From Streptomyces cucumeris (GTDB lineage Bacteria; Actinomycetota; Actinomycetes; Streptomycetales; Streptomycetaceae): DNA of 64,000 nt. A program made the position numbers and the translations under genes. How positions within the stretch are numbered: position 1 is the stretch's first letter; every line of letters begins with the position of its first letter. Location: assembly GCF_024295805.1 (NCBI RefSeq), contig NZ_JANCLX010000016.1, forward strand, positions 1 through 64,000. The letters are read 5' to 3'. Below the pieces are notes generated by a model, which was given only the letters and a program-made list of their open reading frames with translations, was not told where the DNA came from and searched no databases. This document shows positions 51,214-59,721 of this stretch, piece after piece.

Positions 51214-52044
51214 CTACGCGGCGGCCGGAAAGAGCCGTTCCAGGACCACCGCGATCCCGTCCTCCGCGTGGGAGGCGGTGATCTCGTCGGCCACGGCCTT
51301 CAGCCCGTCGTGCGCGTTGGCCATCGCCACTCCGTGGCGCGCCCACTCCAGCAGCGGGATGTCATTGGGCATATCGCCAAAGGCGATCGTGTCGGCCGCC
51401 GTCACCTTCAGCCGCCGGGCGGCCAGCGACAGCCCCGTGGCCTTGGTCAGCCCCAGCGGCAGCAGCTCCACCAGACCGGCGCCCGCCACCGTGACGCCGA
51501 TCAGACCACCGGCGGCGATCCGGGCGGCGTCCGCGAGGGCGTCGTCGTCCAGCCGGGGGTGCTGGATGTAGAGCTTGCTGATGGGTGCGGTCCAGAACGC
51601 GTCCGGGTCGGTGACGGAGACCTGCTCCATGTCGTAGCCCATCCGGTACCCCGGCCCGAACAGCACCTCGCCGTCGAGACCGTCACGGGCCGCGGCCAGC
51701 GCCAGCCGACCGGTCTCCGCCTCGATCTTCTCCAGCGCCAGCGCCGCCACCGTGCGGTCCAGGGTGACGGAGGTCAGCAGCCGGTGCTCACCCGCGTGGT
51801 AGAGCTGGGCGCCCTGTGAACAGACCGCGATCCCGCGGTAGTCGAGGTCGTCCAGTATGGGCCGGGCCACCGGGACGGTCCGCCCGGTGACGACGATATG
51901 CGCGGCGCCCGCCGCGGTGGCCGCCGCGAGCACGGCGCGGGTCCGCGCCGAGACGGTGTGGTCGGGGCCCAGCAGGGTCCCGTCCAGGTCGGTGGCGATC
52001 AGGCGGTACGGCAGCGGTCCGGTCGCCGCGGGGGCGTCGCTCAC
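51214..52044 (-). CDS. Cof-type HAD hydrolase
   Basis: The 276-residue protein has motif I LIATDLDGTLLGPDH, motif II IVVTGRTVPVARP and motif IV ADTIAFGDMPNDIPLLEWARHG, with the large Cof-type cap between. It is a paralogue in type of the enzyme at 38949-39821. The GTG at 52044 overlaps the serS stop (GTGA), so it is translated together with seryl-tRNA synthetase. A phosphatase acting on sugar or vitamin phosphates is likely; a direct link to tRNA charging is not known. Confidence 0.88.
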   Translation of the reverse strand: MSDAPAATGPLPYRLIATDLDGTLLGPDHTVSARTRAVLAAATAAGAAHIVVTGRTVPVARPILDDLDYRGIAVCSQGAQLYHAGEHRLLTSVTLDRTVAALALEKIEAETGRLALAAARDGLDGEVLFGPGYRMGYDMEQVSVTDPDAFWTAPISKLYIQHPRLDDDALADAARIAAGGLIGVTVAGAGLVELLPLGLTKATGLSLAARRLKVTAADTIAFGDMPNDIPLLEWARHGVAMANAHDGLKAVADEITASHAEDGIAVVLERLFPAAA

Positions 52045-53318
52045 CGGGTGACCGGTTCGAGGACCTCGCGTCCGCCCAGGAACGGCCGCAGCGCCTCCGG
52101 CACCCGCACCGAACCGTCGGCCTGCTGGTGGTTCTCCAGGATCGCGACGATGGTCCGGGTGACCGCGCACAGCGTGCCGTTGAGCGTGGCCAGCGGGCGC
52201 ACCTTCTTGTCCTCGCGCATCCGGATCGACAGCCGGCGCGACTGGAACTCGGTGGTGTTGGAGGTGGAGGTCAGCTCGCGGTACTTGCCCTGGGTCGGGA
52301 TCCACGCCTCGCAGTCGAACTTCCGCGTGGCCGAGGAGCCCAGGTCACCCGAGGCCAGGTCGATCACCCGGAACGGCAGCTCCAGCGAGGTCAGCCACTG
52401 CTTCTCCCACTCCAGCAGCCGCTGGTGCTCGGCCTCGGCCTCCTCCGGGGTGGTGTAGACGAACATCTCCACCTTGTCGAACTGGTGCACCCGGAAGATG
52501 CCGCGGGTGTCCTTGCCGTACGAACCGGCCTCGCGGCGGAAGCAGGAGGAGAACCCGGCGTACCGGCGGGGCAGCCGGTCCGCGTCCAGGATCTCGTCCA
52601 TGTGGTACGCCGCCAGCGGCACCTCGGAGGTGCCCACCAGGTAGAGGTCGTCCTTGTCGAGGTGGTAGACGTCCTCCGCGGCCTGGCCGAGGAAGCCGGT
52701 GCCCTCCATGGCCTTCGGCTTGACCAGCGCGGGGGTGAGGATGGGGGTGAAGCCCGCGGCCGTGGCCTGTGCCATCGCCGCGTTCACCAGGGCGAACTCC
52801 AGCAGCGCGCCGACGCCCGTCAGGTAGTAGAAGCGGGAGCCGGAGACCTTGGCGCCGCGCTCGGTGTCGATCGCGCCGAGCAGCTCGCCCAGCTCCAGGT
52901 GGTCCTTGGGGGTGATGCCCTCGGCCGCGAAGTCGCGCGGGGTGCCGACCGTCTCCAGGACGCGGAAGTCGTCCTCGCCGCCGACCGGGACGTCCGGGTG
53001 GACCAGGTTGCCGAGCTGGAGCAGCAGCCGCTGGGTCTCCTCGGCGGCCTCGTCCTGCTCGGCGTCGGCCGCCTTGACCGCCGCGGACAGCTCGCCCGCC
53101 TTCTTCAGCAGCTCGGCCTTCTCGTCACCGGCGGCCTTGGGGATGAGCTTGCCGAGCGCCTTCTGTTCGGCGCGGAGCTCGTCGAAGCGGACACTGGAGG
53201 ACCTGCGCCGCTCGTCGGCGGTCAGGAGCGCGTCGACGAGGCCGACGTCCTCTCCACGAGCGCGCTGGGAGGCGCGCACACGATCGGGGTCCTCACGGAG
53301 CAGGCGAAGGTCAATCAC
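52041..53318 (-). CDS. serS: Seryl-tRNA synthetase
   Basis: The 425-residue class II synthetase has the N-terminal long coiled-coil arm that binds the tRNA variable arm (about residues 30-110, KALGKLIPKAAGDEKAELLKKAG), then motif 1 (VNAAMAQATAAGFTPILTPALV), motif 2 (FSSCFRREAGSYGKDTRGIFRVHQFDKVE) and motif 3 (LSIRMREDKKVRPLATLNGTLCAVTRTIVAILENHQ). It charges tRNA-Ser and tRNA-Sec. The start gives MIDLRLLREDPDRVRASQ, as usual for the family. A 564-bp region with DnaA boxes lies upstream. Confidence 0.98.
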   Translation of the reverse strand: MIDLRLLREDPDRVRASQRARGEDVGLVDALLTADERRRSSSVRFDELRAEQKALGKLIPKAAGDEKAELLKKAGELSAAVKAADAEQDEAAEETQRLLLQLGNLVHPDVPVGGEDDFRVLETVGTPRDFAAEGITPKDHLELGELLGAIDTERGAKVSGSRFYYLTGVGALLEFALVNAAMAQATAAGFTPILTPALVKPKAMEGTGFLGQAAEDVYHLDKDDLYLVGTSEVPLAAYHMDEILDADRLPRRYAGFSSCFRREAGSYGKDTRGIFRVHQFDKVEMFVYTTPEEAEAEHQRLLEWEKQWLTSLELPFRVIDLASGDLGSSATRKFDCEAWIPTQGKYRELTSTSNTTEFQSRRLSIRMREDKKVRPLATLNGTLCAVTRTIVAILENHQQADGSVRVPEALRPFLGGREVLEPVTR

Positions 53319-53882
53319 CCCACCAGGTTACCGGTGTGGCCTCGCCCCCTCGACGCGATATTCCTTTGTGTCCTTATTTGCCCGTTTTCGCCAGTGTGGG
53401 AAACCGGGGGAATTTCTGTGACGCCCACCGTCAAGGAATAGGTGCGCATTCCCTGAAAAGGGGCAAAGAGGTGGGCCCGGGGTGACGGTTTTCCTTGCGG
53501 GCGGGGCGAGTTGGCCGCAGGTTGTCCACAGGGGCGGATCGAACCCTGAGAGTTATCCACAGCCTGTGTGTGAGATCTGTGGATGTCGGGGTGATCATTC
53601 GGTCCGGCGGAGTGCTCGGCGATGGATTCCCCTATCAAACCTCGTTCACACACTCCTTGAGAGGGGAATGCCTCACTCCAAAGAGTTGGCCAATCGAATT
53701 GGGGTGACGGGCACCCTCTGTCCGATAATGGTGAGAAATTGGCTCGCTGTACGGATCTGTCGACAATGTCGTGTTGGTCTGTCGACTTATCCCCAGCACC
53801 TGACCGCAGCCTGTGGATAACTATCCCCATCACCCTGGGGACAACGCCGGGTGACGCGGTCGTCAACCGGCGTCCGCCAGGT
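53319..53882. other. 564-bp AT-richer gap between pheA and serS
   Basis: This is the longest clearly AT-richer stretch in the window apart from the glycosyltransferase promoter. It holds the serS promoter and a set of DnaA boxes. The longest open frames have abnormal codon use and no recognisable domain. No tRNA-like or T-box structure was recognised. Confidence 0.6.
53522..53844. promoter_or_regulatory. Cluster of DnaA boxes between pheA and serS
   Basis: Perfect or near-perfect 9-mers are TTGTCCACA (53522-53530, plus), TTATCCACA (53553-53561, plus) and TTATCCACA (53812-53820, minus). Weaker ones are ACATCCACA (53578-53586, minus), TTATCCCCA (53787-53795, plus), CTATCCCCA (53821-53829, plus) and TTGTCCCCA (53836-53844, minus). 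The Streptomyces DnaA box consensus is TTGTCCACA. Three strong boxes within 300 bp are far more than expected in GC-rich DNA. No dnaA or dnaN gene is nearby, so this is not oriC. Confidence 0.8.
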
Positions 53883-54818
53883 TCAGGCTCGTCCGTCCTG
53901 GCAGCGCGCCAGCCACTCCGACGCCTCCGTGAACGCCTCGTCCGATGTGCCGTGCCGCAGCGGGGCGATCTCCGACGCGGTCACCCCCGCCCGCGGATAC
54001 GAGCCCAGGAAGCGCACCTTCGGGCAGATCCGCTTGAGCCCCATCAGCGCCGAGCCCACCCGGCGGTCGGTGATGTGCCCCTCACAGTCGACCGAGAAGC
54101 AGTAGCGGCCGATGCCCTCACCGGTCGGACGGGACTCGATCCGCATCAGGTTGACCCCGCGCGCGGCGAACTCCTGGAGCAGCTCCAGCAGCGCGCCCGG
54201 GTGGTCGTCGCCGAGCCAGATCACCACGGACGTCTTGTCCGCGCCGGTGCGGGCCGCGGGCCGCGCGGGACGGCCGACCAGCACGAAGCGGGTCATCGCG
54301 TTCTGCGCGTCGTGGATATCGGTGACCAGGGGCTCCAGACCGTACTTCGGCGCCGCGAACTCACCCGCGAACGCCGCGTCGTACCGCCCCTCCTGCACCA
54401 GCCGGGCCCCGTCCGCGTTGGAGGCGGCCGACTCCCACTGGGCCCCGGGCAGATTCCCCGCCAGCCAGTTGCGCACCTGCGGCTGGGCGACCGGATGCCC
54501 GGTCACCGTCTTGACGTCCGCCAGCGAGGTACCCGGCCGGACCAGCAGCGCGAAGCTGATCGAGAGCAGCACCTCGCGGTAGATCATCAGCGGTTCGCCG
54601 GTGGCCAGTTCGTCGAGGGTCGCGTTGACCCCGCCCTCCACCGAGTTCTCGATCGGCACCAGGGCGGCCGCCGCCGCGCTGGTGCGCACGGCGTCCAGCG
54701 TGGCCGGGACCGAGACCATGGGGACCAGTTCGCGCGTGGCGGCCTCCGGCATGGACCGCAGCGCGGCCTCGGTGAAGGTGCCCTCGGGGCCGAGGTACGT
54801 ATAGCGGCTGGCCGACAT
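53883..54818 (-). CDS. pheA: Prephenate dehydratase
   Basis: The 311-residue enzyme converts prephenate to phenylpyruvate in phenylalanine synthesis. It has the start YTYLGPEGTFTEAAL, ALVPIENSVEGGVNATLDEL (substrate loop), the catalytic Thr-Arg-Phe in NAMTRFVLVGRP, and a C-terminal ACT domain for feedback control by Phe (GALLELLQEFAARGVNLMRIESRP, GRYCFSVDCEGH). It is monofunctional, as in actinobacteria generally, without a chorismate mutase part. The ATG at 54818 has GGGAG upstream; GTG 54821 is possible. Confidence 0.97.
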   Translation of the reverse strand: MSASRYTYLGPEGTFTEAALRSMPEAATRELVPMVSVPATLDAVRTSAAAAALVPIENSVEGGVNATLDELATGEPLMIYREVLLSISFALLVRPGTSLADVKTVTGHPVAQPQVRNWLAGNLPGAQWESAASNADGARLVQEGRYDAAFAGEFAAPKYGLEPLVTDIHDAQNAMTRFVLVGRPARPAARTGADKTSVVIWLGDDHPGALLELLQEFAARGVNLMRIESRPTGEGIGRYCFSVDCEGHITDRRVGSALMGLKRICPKVRFLGSYPRAGVTASEIAPLRHGTSDEAFTEASEWLARCQDGRA

Positions 54819-54836
54819 CACGGTGGCTCCCTGTGA

Positions 54837-54989
54837 TCAGACGAGGACCGCCACGATACCCAGCGGGGCGCACCCGGCGCCCATGCCCGGGGCCCGCCCC
54901 CGGTCCGGGCGGGTCCGGCGGTTCCGGGGGTCCTGGCGGGTCCGGTGGTTCCCGCGGTCCTGGCGGTCCTGGTGGTTCCGGCGGCTCAT
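54837..54989 (-). CDS. Possible 50-residue Arg/Asp/Gln-rich peptide between dyp and pheA
   Basis: The ATG overlaps the stop of the DyP gene (GGATGA), and the frame ends 16 bases before the pheA start. The first 30 residues are RNHQDRQDRGNHRTRQD-type repeats from a 9-bp tandem array, and the end is hydrophobic (GAGCAPLGIVAVLV). All but one of the third positions are G or C. Because the 9-bp repeat keeps several frames open on both strands, this may be chance. Confidence 0.25.
   Translation of the reverse strand: MSRRNHQDRQDRGNHRTRQDPRNRRTRPDRGRAPGMGAGCAPLGIVAVLV
54908..54985. repeat. 9-bp tandem repeat (GGYGGTYCY type)
   Basis: About eight degenerate units of the type GGCGGTTCC / GGCGGTCCT follow each other on the plus strand between the DyP stop and the pheA start. 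On the plus strand they read Gly-Gly-Ser/Gly-Gly-Pro and on the minus strand Arg/Asp/Gln/His-rich. The array is in phase with codons. Confidence 0.75.
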
Positions 54990-56314
54990 CCTTCCAAGAG
55001 TGCCTGACCGACGTACTCTCCCGGACCGGCGCCGCCGGGGACCGCGAACAGCGCGCTCGCCTCGTGCCGCAGGAAGCGCGAGAGGTCGTCTCCCAGGTCC
55101 AGCTTGCGCTGCACCGGTACGAACCCCTTCATCGGGTCGGCCTGCCAGGCGACGAAGAGCAGTCCGGCGTCCGGCGCCCCGTCCTCGCGGAAACCGTCGT
55201 GGTAGGAGAACGGCCGCCGCAGCATGGCCGCGCCCTGGTTCGACGCGGGCGCCGCCACCCGGACGTGCGCCGCCCCGGCGATGGCCAGCGAACCGTCCCC
55301 GTTCACCTTGTCCAGCCGGACCGGGGTGTCCTCCGTACCGCCGGACAGCGGGGCGCCGTCGGACTTACGGCGTCCGATCACCTTCTCCTGGCGCTCCAGG
55401 GAGAGGTGGTCCCAGGAGTCCAGCAGCATCCGGATCCGCCGGACCACCGCGTAGGAGCCGTGCGCCATCCAGGCGGGCTCGCCCTTGGCGGGTACGAAGA
55501 CCCGCCGCTGGAAGGACGCGTCCGACGGCTTGGGGTTGTTGGTGCCGTCGATCTGGCCCATCAGGTTGCGGGCCGTCATGGGACGGCCGGTGGCGCCGGG
55601 TGTGCGGTTGAAGCCGCTCATCTGCCAGCGCAGCCGGGCGGCGCCGCGCGCCTCGCGCTGGAGCGCGCGCAGCGCGTGGAAGGCGACGAGACCGTCGTCG
55701 GCGCCGATCTGGATCCACAGGTCGCCGTTGCTGCGCCCCGCGTCCAGGGCGTCCGAGGCGAAGTCGGGCAGCGGGGCCAGCGCCTCCGGCAACCGGTCCT
55801 TCAGCCCCGTCCGGCCGAAGAAGGTCCGGCCGAATCCGAAGGTAACGGTGAGCGAGGAGGGACCCGCGTCCAGCGCGATCCCCGTGTCGTCCGGCGGCGC
55901 CTCGCCCTCGGTGAGCTGCCCGGCCGTCCTGGACCAGCGGCGCAGCAGCGCCGCGGCCGCCCTGCGGTCCGTGCCGGGGGCCAGGTCGAAGGCGGCGAGA
56001 TGGCCATGGGCCTGGAGCGGGGTGGTGATCCCCGCCTGGTGCGTGCCGTGGAAGGGCACGGCCGTGCCGCCCACCGAAGTGAGCGGCTCCGGCTCGGAGC
56101 GGGTGGCCCCGGCGGCGTACGCACCGGCGGCACCGCCCGTCACCAGACCGGCCGCGCCCGCGGCGCCCGCCGTGCCCAGCAGCCGGCGCCGGGAGATCGG
56201 CGAGCCGGTCTCCTGCGCCTGGTCCTGCGATGCGTCCGTCCCGGGGTCGCCCTTCGCGTCGTGCCCCGATTCCTTCCCCGGGTTCCGCCGGGTGTGCTGT
56301 TGCTGAGTGCTCAT
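54986..56314 (-). CDS. dtpA: Tat-exported DyP-type haem peroxidase (DtpA/EfeB-like)
   Basis: The 442-residue protein has a twin-arginine signal (SPISRRRLLGTAGAAGAAGLVTGGAAGAYA near residues 38-68). The DyP signature GxxDGT is in MGQIDGTNNPKPSD, and the fold continues to GEYVGQALLEG. It is a haem peroxidase outside the membrane. In S. lividans the related DtpA works with Sco and ECuC in copper-dependent maturation of the oxidase GlxA and in development. The start overlaps the CopCD stop (ATGA), so it is the last gene of the copper operon. A deferrochelatase activity as in EfeB is an alternative. Confidence 0.9.
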   Translation of the reverse strand: MSTQQQHTRRNPGKESGHDAKGDPGTDASQDQAQETGSPISRRRLLGTAGAAGAAGLVTGGAAGAYAAGATRSEPEPLTSVGGTAVPFHGTHQAGITTPLQAHGHLAAFDLAPGTDRRAAAALLRRWSRTAGQLTEGEAPPDDTGIALDAGPSSLTVTFGFGRTFFGRTGLKDRLPEALAPLPDFASDALDAGRSNGDLWIQIGADDGLVAFHALRALQREARGAARLRWQMSGFNRTPGATGRPMTARNLMGQIDGTNNPKPSDASFQRRVFVPAKGEPAWMAHGSYAVVRRIRMLLDSWDHLSLERQEKVIGRRKSDGAPLSGGTEDTPVRLDKVNGDGSLAIAGAAHVRVAAPASNQGAAMLRRPFSYHDGFREDGAPDAGLLFVAWQADPMKGFVPVQRKLDLGDDLSRFLRHEASALFAVPGGAGPGEYVGQALLEG

Positions 56315-58407
56315 TGCGCGATCTTCACGGTCTTCGTCTCCGTCACCTGGTCGATGTCGGAGGTGCGTACGGTCAGGGAGATCTGCCAGGCGCCGCCCAG
56401 GGGCAGCCGCACACTCTCGGTGCTCCAGTGTCCGGTGGACAGATGCCTCAGCGGTACCCGGAGCGGTCCGATCGCCTTCTCCTTGAGGGTCAGCGACAGC
56501 TTGACCTCCTCGGCGTCCACGGGCCGGTCGGCCCGGTCCAGGAGGAAGACATGGAGCGAGTTGTCCCCGGGGAGCGCCGGGTCCAGCATGACCACGGCCT
56601 TGCCGCGGCCGCTCTTGTTCCCGGTGTCATAGGGGATCTCCACGCTCACCGGCTCCACGCCCAGCGGATCGGGCGCCGCCGCGGCGGCGGGCTGTGCGGT
56701 CTCGGCCCGGCCGGGCTGGGTGCCGCTGAGCACGGTGGCCACCGCGAGCAGCACCACGGCCACCACGGTCTCGGCCAGCACCGAGCGGCGCAGTCCGCCG
56801 CGCACCGGGTCGGCGTCCCGCTCGCGCAGGGCAGCGGTCCTGTCGACGGCGGCGCGCTGCCGGGCGAGCTGGGCGCTGCGCACGGGATCGGCCGCGGTGC
56901 CGGATCCACCGTCGGATCCGGCGTCGTCCTCGGCCGGGTCCTCCCCCTTGCCGCCCGATCGGGCGCTGACGGTACGGCCCGCGGGAGCGGCCGACGCAGC
57001 CGCCGCGACCTTGGTCTTGGCCTTGGCCTTGGCTTTGGTCTTGGTCCCGGCCTTCGGCCCCTCGGCCGGGGCGGACTCCCCGGCACCGTCCTCGGCCGCG
57101 TCCAGCAGCCGGCCCGTCCAGCGGCGCGACACCGCGGCGAGACCCACCAGCACCGCCATCAGACCGACCTTGACCAGCAGCCACTTCCCGTATTCGGTGC
57201 CGGTCAGCGCCTTCCATGAACCCACCTGCCGCCACGACTGGTAGAGGCCGGTGAGCACCAGCACCACCACCGAGGCGAAGGCCAGCCGGGAGAAGCGGCG
57301 GACCGCCGTCCGCCCGACCGTTTCGCCCGCGCGCAGCGCCACCGCCAGTGACACCAGTCCGCCCAGCCATACGCCGACCGCGAGCAGATGGAGCACATCC
57401 ACCGGCATGGCCAGTTCCTTCTGGATGCCGACGGAGGCGTGTTCGGCCATCGCCCAGGTCGCGGCCAGTCCGATCGCGACCACCGTGCCGCCGAAGCCGA
57501 GCCCGAAGGCCAGGTCCTGGCGGCGGCCGTGGTCGATCTCGGCGTACTCCTCGTCGTCACCCGCGGCCTCCGCCGCCTCGGCCTCCTCGGTGCGCCGGGT
57601 GTACGTACCGAAGAGCACCGCCAGGAAGACCGCCGCCGCGCCGAGCAGCAGCAGCCGCGACAGCATCGCCGCGCCCGGTTTGGTCGAGAGCACATCACCG
57701 AGCCTGCCGAGGTCGAGGACCGCGCCGATGCCCTCGCCGTCGGTGTAGGGACCGCGCAGCAGCAACAGCACCAGGGTGGCCGCGAAGAGCGTCACCCAGC
57801 CACCGACGGCGATCTTGCGGACCGACCGCGAGGAGCGGCAGACCCCGGCGAACACGCTCGCGCCGACCAGCGCCGCGAACCCGCCGTAGGCCACATAGCG
57901 CCCGATCCCGTACAGCGTGCCGACGGTGCTGTCGGACTCCCCGGCCTGGGAGACCGTGACGCTGGTCTTGGACGGGGCGCCGATGGAGAACGTGACCGCG
58001 CCGTTGATCGGGTGGCTGTCCTCCGAGACCACCTTCCACGCCACCGTGAACGTGCCGTCCGGCAGCCCGGAGTGCAGTCTCACCGCGGCGGTCGAGGTCT
58101 TGCCGCCCACATGGCCGGGCTTTCCGGAGTCCACCCGCTTGCCCTTGGGGTCGAGCACGCGCACCGAATCGTCGGAGAGCAGCACGCCCTCCGAGAAGTT
58201 CAGCGTGATCTCCGTGGGCGCGGTCTGCACCACCGATCCGTCGCGCGGGTCGGTCGAGGTGAGCGTGGCGTGCGCGGACGCCGTGTTCGCGCCGACGGTC
58301 AGCGCGCACAGCAGCGCGGCCAGCAGGGCCGCGCAGACCGCCGTCAGCCGCCGGGCGGTGACGGAGCGGGCGGTCCCGGCGGGCGCCGGGGAGGTCAGCG
58401 AGGGCAT
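56311..58407 (-). CDS. CopC-CopD-type copper protein with C-terminal FixH/YtkA-like domain
   Basis: The 698-residue protein begins with a signal peptide ending ANTASA, so the mature N-terminus is His-Ala-Thr-Leu, the CopC copper ligand; VSEDSHPINGAVTFSIG gives the second His. From about residue 165 to 460 come eight membrane helices of CopD type. A long Ala/Lys-rich cytosolic linker (AKAKAKTKVAAAAS) follows, then one more helix (LAETVVAVVLLAVATVLSG) and an outer beta domain (DPLGVEPVSVEIPYD to the end). It likely moves or buffers copper across the membrane. It ends overlapping dtpA. Confidence 0.88.
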   Translation of the reverse strand: MPSLTSPAPAGTARSVTARRLTAVCAALLAALLCALTVGANTASAHATLTSTDPRDGSVVQTAPTEITLNFSEGVLLSDDSVRVLDPKGKRVDSGKPGHVGGKTSTAAVRLHSGLPDGTFTVAWKVVSEDSHPINGAVTFSIGAPSKTSVTVSQAGESDSTVGTLYGIGRYVAYGGFAALVGASVFAGVCRSSRSVRKIAVGGWVTLFAATLVLLLLRGPYTDGEGIGAVLDLGRLGDVLSTKPGAAMLSRLLLLGAAAVFLAVLFGTYTRRTEEAEAAEAAGDDEEYAEIDHGRRQDLAFGLGFGGTVVAIGLAATWAMAEHASVGIQKELAMPVDVLHLLAVGVWLGGLVSLAVALRAGETVGRTAVRRFSRLAFASVVVLVLTGLYQSWRQVGSWKALTGTEYGKWLLVKVGLMAVLVGLAAVSRRWTGRLLDAAEDGAGESAPAEGPKAGTKTKAKAKAKTKVAAAASAAPAGRTVSARSGGKGEDPAEDDAGSDGGSGTAADPVRSAQLARQRAAVDRTAALRERDADPVRGGLRRSVLAETVVAVVLLAVATVLSGTQPGRAETAQPAAAAAPDPLGVEPVSVEIPYDTGNKSGRGKAVVMLDPALPGDNSLHVFLLDRADRPVDAEEVKLSLTLKEKAIGPLRVPLRHLSTGHWSTESVRLPLGGAWQISLTVRTSDIDQVTETKTVKIAQ

Positions 58408-58413
58408 CGGGCG

Positions 58414-58905
58414 TCAGTCCTTGGGGCGGTACGTCGTCGGCTCGACCGGGACTTTGATCTCGATGGGGTCGGAGTTCGCGAAGCGCAGGGTGAACTCGAC
58501 CTTCTCACCGACCTTCGGCCGGTGGCTCAGTTTTGTCAGCATCAGATGATCGCCACCGCTGGCCAGCTCAAGCCGCCCGTTCGCCGGGACGTCCAGCGAA
58601 CTCACCTGCTTCATCCGGTTGCCGACGGTGTGGTGCAGGGTGACCTCGGCGGCCAGCGGAGTGGAGACGGAGGTCAGCCGGTCCGCGCCGGCGCCGGCGT
58701 TCCGTACGGTCAGGAAGCCCGCCGCCATGTCGTCCATCGACGGCTGGGGGAGGTACGCGCCGCTGACGGAGAGCTTCGGACGGCCGCCGTCCTTCTCTTC
58801 CCCGCCGCCGTCACCGTCACCGGGGCCGCAGGCGGCGACCGCCGTGGACAGACCGAGGACGAGCGCCGCGGCGAGGGCCGTGCGGGAGGACGCGCCGCGG
58901 GTCAC
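58414..58905 (-). CDS. ecuC: PCu(A)C / ECuC-type copper chaperone (lipoprotein)
   Basis: The 163-residue protein has a lipobox (STAVAACGPG, Cys26), so it is anchored outside the membrane. The copper motif H(M)x10Mx21HxM is represented by LHHTVGNRM and GGDHLMLTKL. ECuC passes copper to Sco in S. lividans. The GTG start overlaps the Sco stop (GTGA), and only eight bases separate its stop from CopCD. Confidence 0.9.
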   Translation of the reverse strand: MTRGASSRTALAAALVLGLSTAVAACGPGDGDGGGEEKDGGRPKLSVSGAYLPQPSMDDMAAGFLTVRNAGAGADRLTSVSTPLAAEVTLHHTVGNRMKQVSSLDVPANGRLELASGGDHLMLTKLSHRPKVGEKVEFTLRFANSDPIEIKVPVEPTTYRPKD

Positions 58906-59564
58906 GGGTTCTGTCCCTTGACGATCTTCGGCAGGTCCTTGGCGTACTGCTCGGCGGTGGTGCCGGTGGTGTAGATCCAGTGGCCCTTGTCGTCCTGGGG
59001 CGCGTAGCCGACCACCTCGGCGCCGTGGCCGACGGTGATGCTGCCGTCCTTCTCCTTCTTGGGCTTGTCGACGTAGATGCCGAGCGTCCGGGCGGCGGCC
59101 TGGATGGTGTCGAAGCTGCCGGTGAGACCGACGAAGTCGTTGCCGCCCTGGGCGTTGAGCCAGGAGCGGATCCGCTTGGGCTTGTCGCGCTCGGGGTCGG
59201 TGGTCACGAAGACGACGCGGAGCTTCTTCCGCTCGGCCGCGGAGAGCTTCTTCTCGGCGATGCCGAGGTTGCTCATGGACAGCGGGCAGACGTCCGGGCA
59301 GTGCGTGTAGCCGAAGAAGAGCAGGGTGGGACGGCCCTTGGTCTCCTCGATGAGGTCGTACTTCTTGCCGTCGGTGTCGGTCAGGACGAGGTCCGGCTTG
59401 GCCTTCTCCTTGCCCTTGTCGAGCGAGATGGCCTTGCCCGACTGCTGGCCCCCCTTGACCTCGGCGGTGGCCGCCTTGTCGCCGTCGCCGCCGGAGCCGC
59501 CGCAGGCGGTCAGGGTGAGCGCGGCGGTGGCGACAACAGCGGTGCCCAGGATGGTGGTGCGCAT
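58902..59564 (-). CDS. sco: Sco1/SenC-family copper chaperone (lipoprotein)
   Basis: The 220-residue protein has a lipobox (AALTLTACGGS, Cys21), then a thioredoxin-like fold with the copper motif GYTHCPDVCPLSM (CxxxC) and the distal His in TVGHGAEVVGY. It delivers copper to the CuA site of cytochrome oxidase and, in Streptomyces, supports GlxA-dependent development. The ATG at 59564 follows GGGAGAACAGCTCC. A hairpin at 59624-59652 separates it from YcnI upstream. Confidence 0.92.
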   Translation of the reverse strand: MRTTILGTAVVATAALTLTACGGSGGDGDKAATAEVKGGQQSGKAISLDKGKEKAKPDLVLTDTDGKKYDLIEETKGRPTLLFFGYTHCPDVCPLSMSNLGIAEKKLSAAERKKLRVVFVTTDPERDKPKRIRSWLNAQGGNDFVGLTGSFDTIQAAARTLGIYVDKPKKEKDGSITVGHGAEVVGYAPQDDKGHWIYTTGTTAEQYAKDLPKIVKGQNP

Positions 59565-59623
59565 GGAGCTGTTCTCCCGTGAGACGAGTGGATCGGTGCG
59601 GCGTGCAGGAGGTCCGGGCGTGC

Positions 59624-59652
59624 GGGCGGCGGGCCGGAGGGGCCCGCCGCCC
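59624..59652 (-). terminator. Hairpin between YcnI and Sco genes
   Basis: A perfect 12-bp stem GGGCGGCGGGCC / GGCCCGCCGCCC with loop GGAGG lies in the 157-bp gap. It would end or attenuate transcription from the YcnI side, so Sco may have its own promoter. Confidence 0.6.
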
Positions 59653-59721
59653 CGGGCGGACCGCGCCGTCGGGTCAGGACGTGCGGTCACGCCGTGGGAT
59701 CACGCCGCGGATGCCGGTGGG

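Noticed and set aside
52128..53441. A 437-codon plus-strand frame opposite serS
   Set aside because: It is antisense to a certain gene, Val/Gly/Leu-rich, with no domain and no ribosome site.
53319..53882. Origin of replication
   Set aside because: DnaA boxes are present but far fewer than in a Streptomyces oriC, and dnaA/dnaN do not flank the region.
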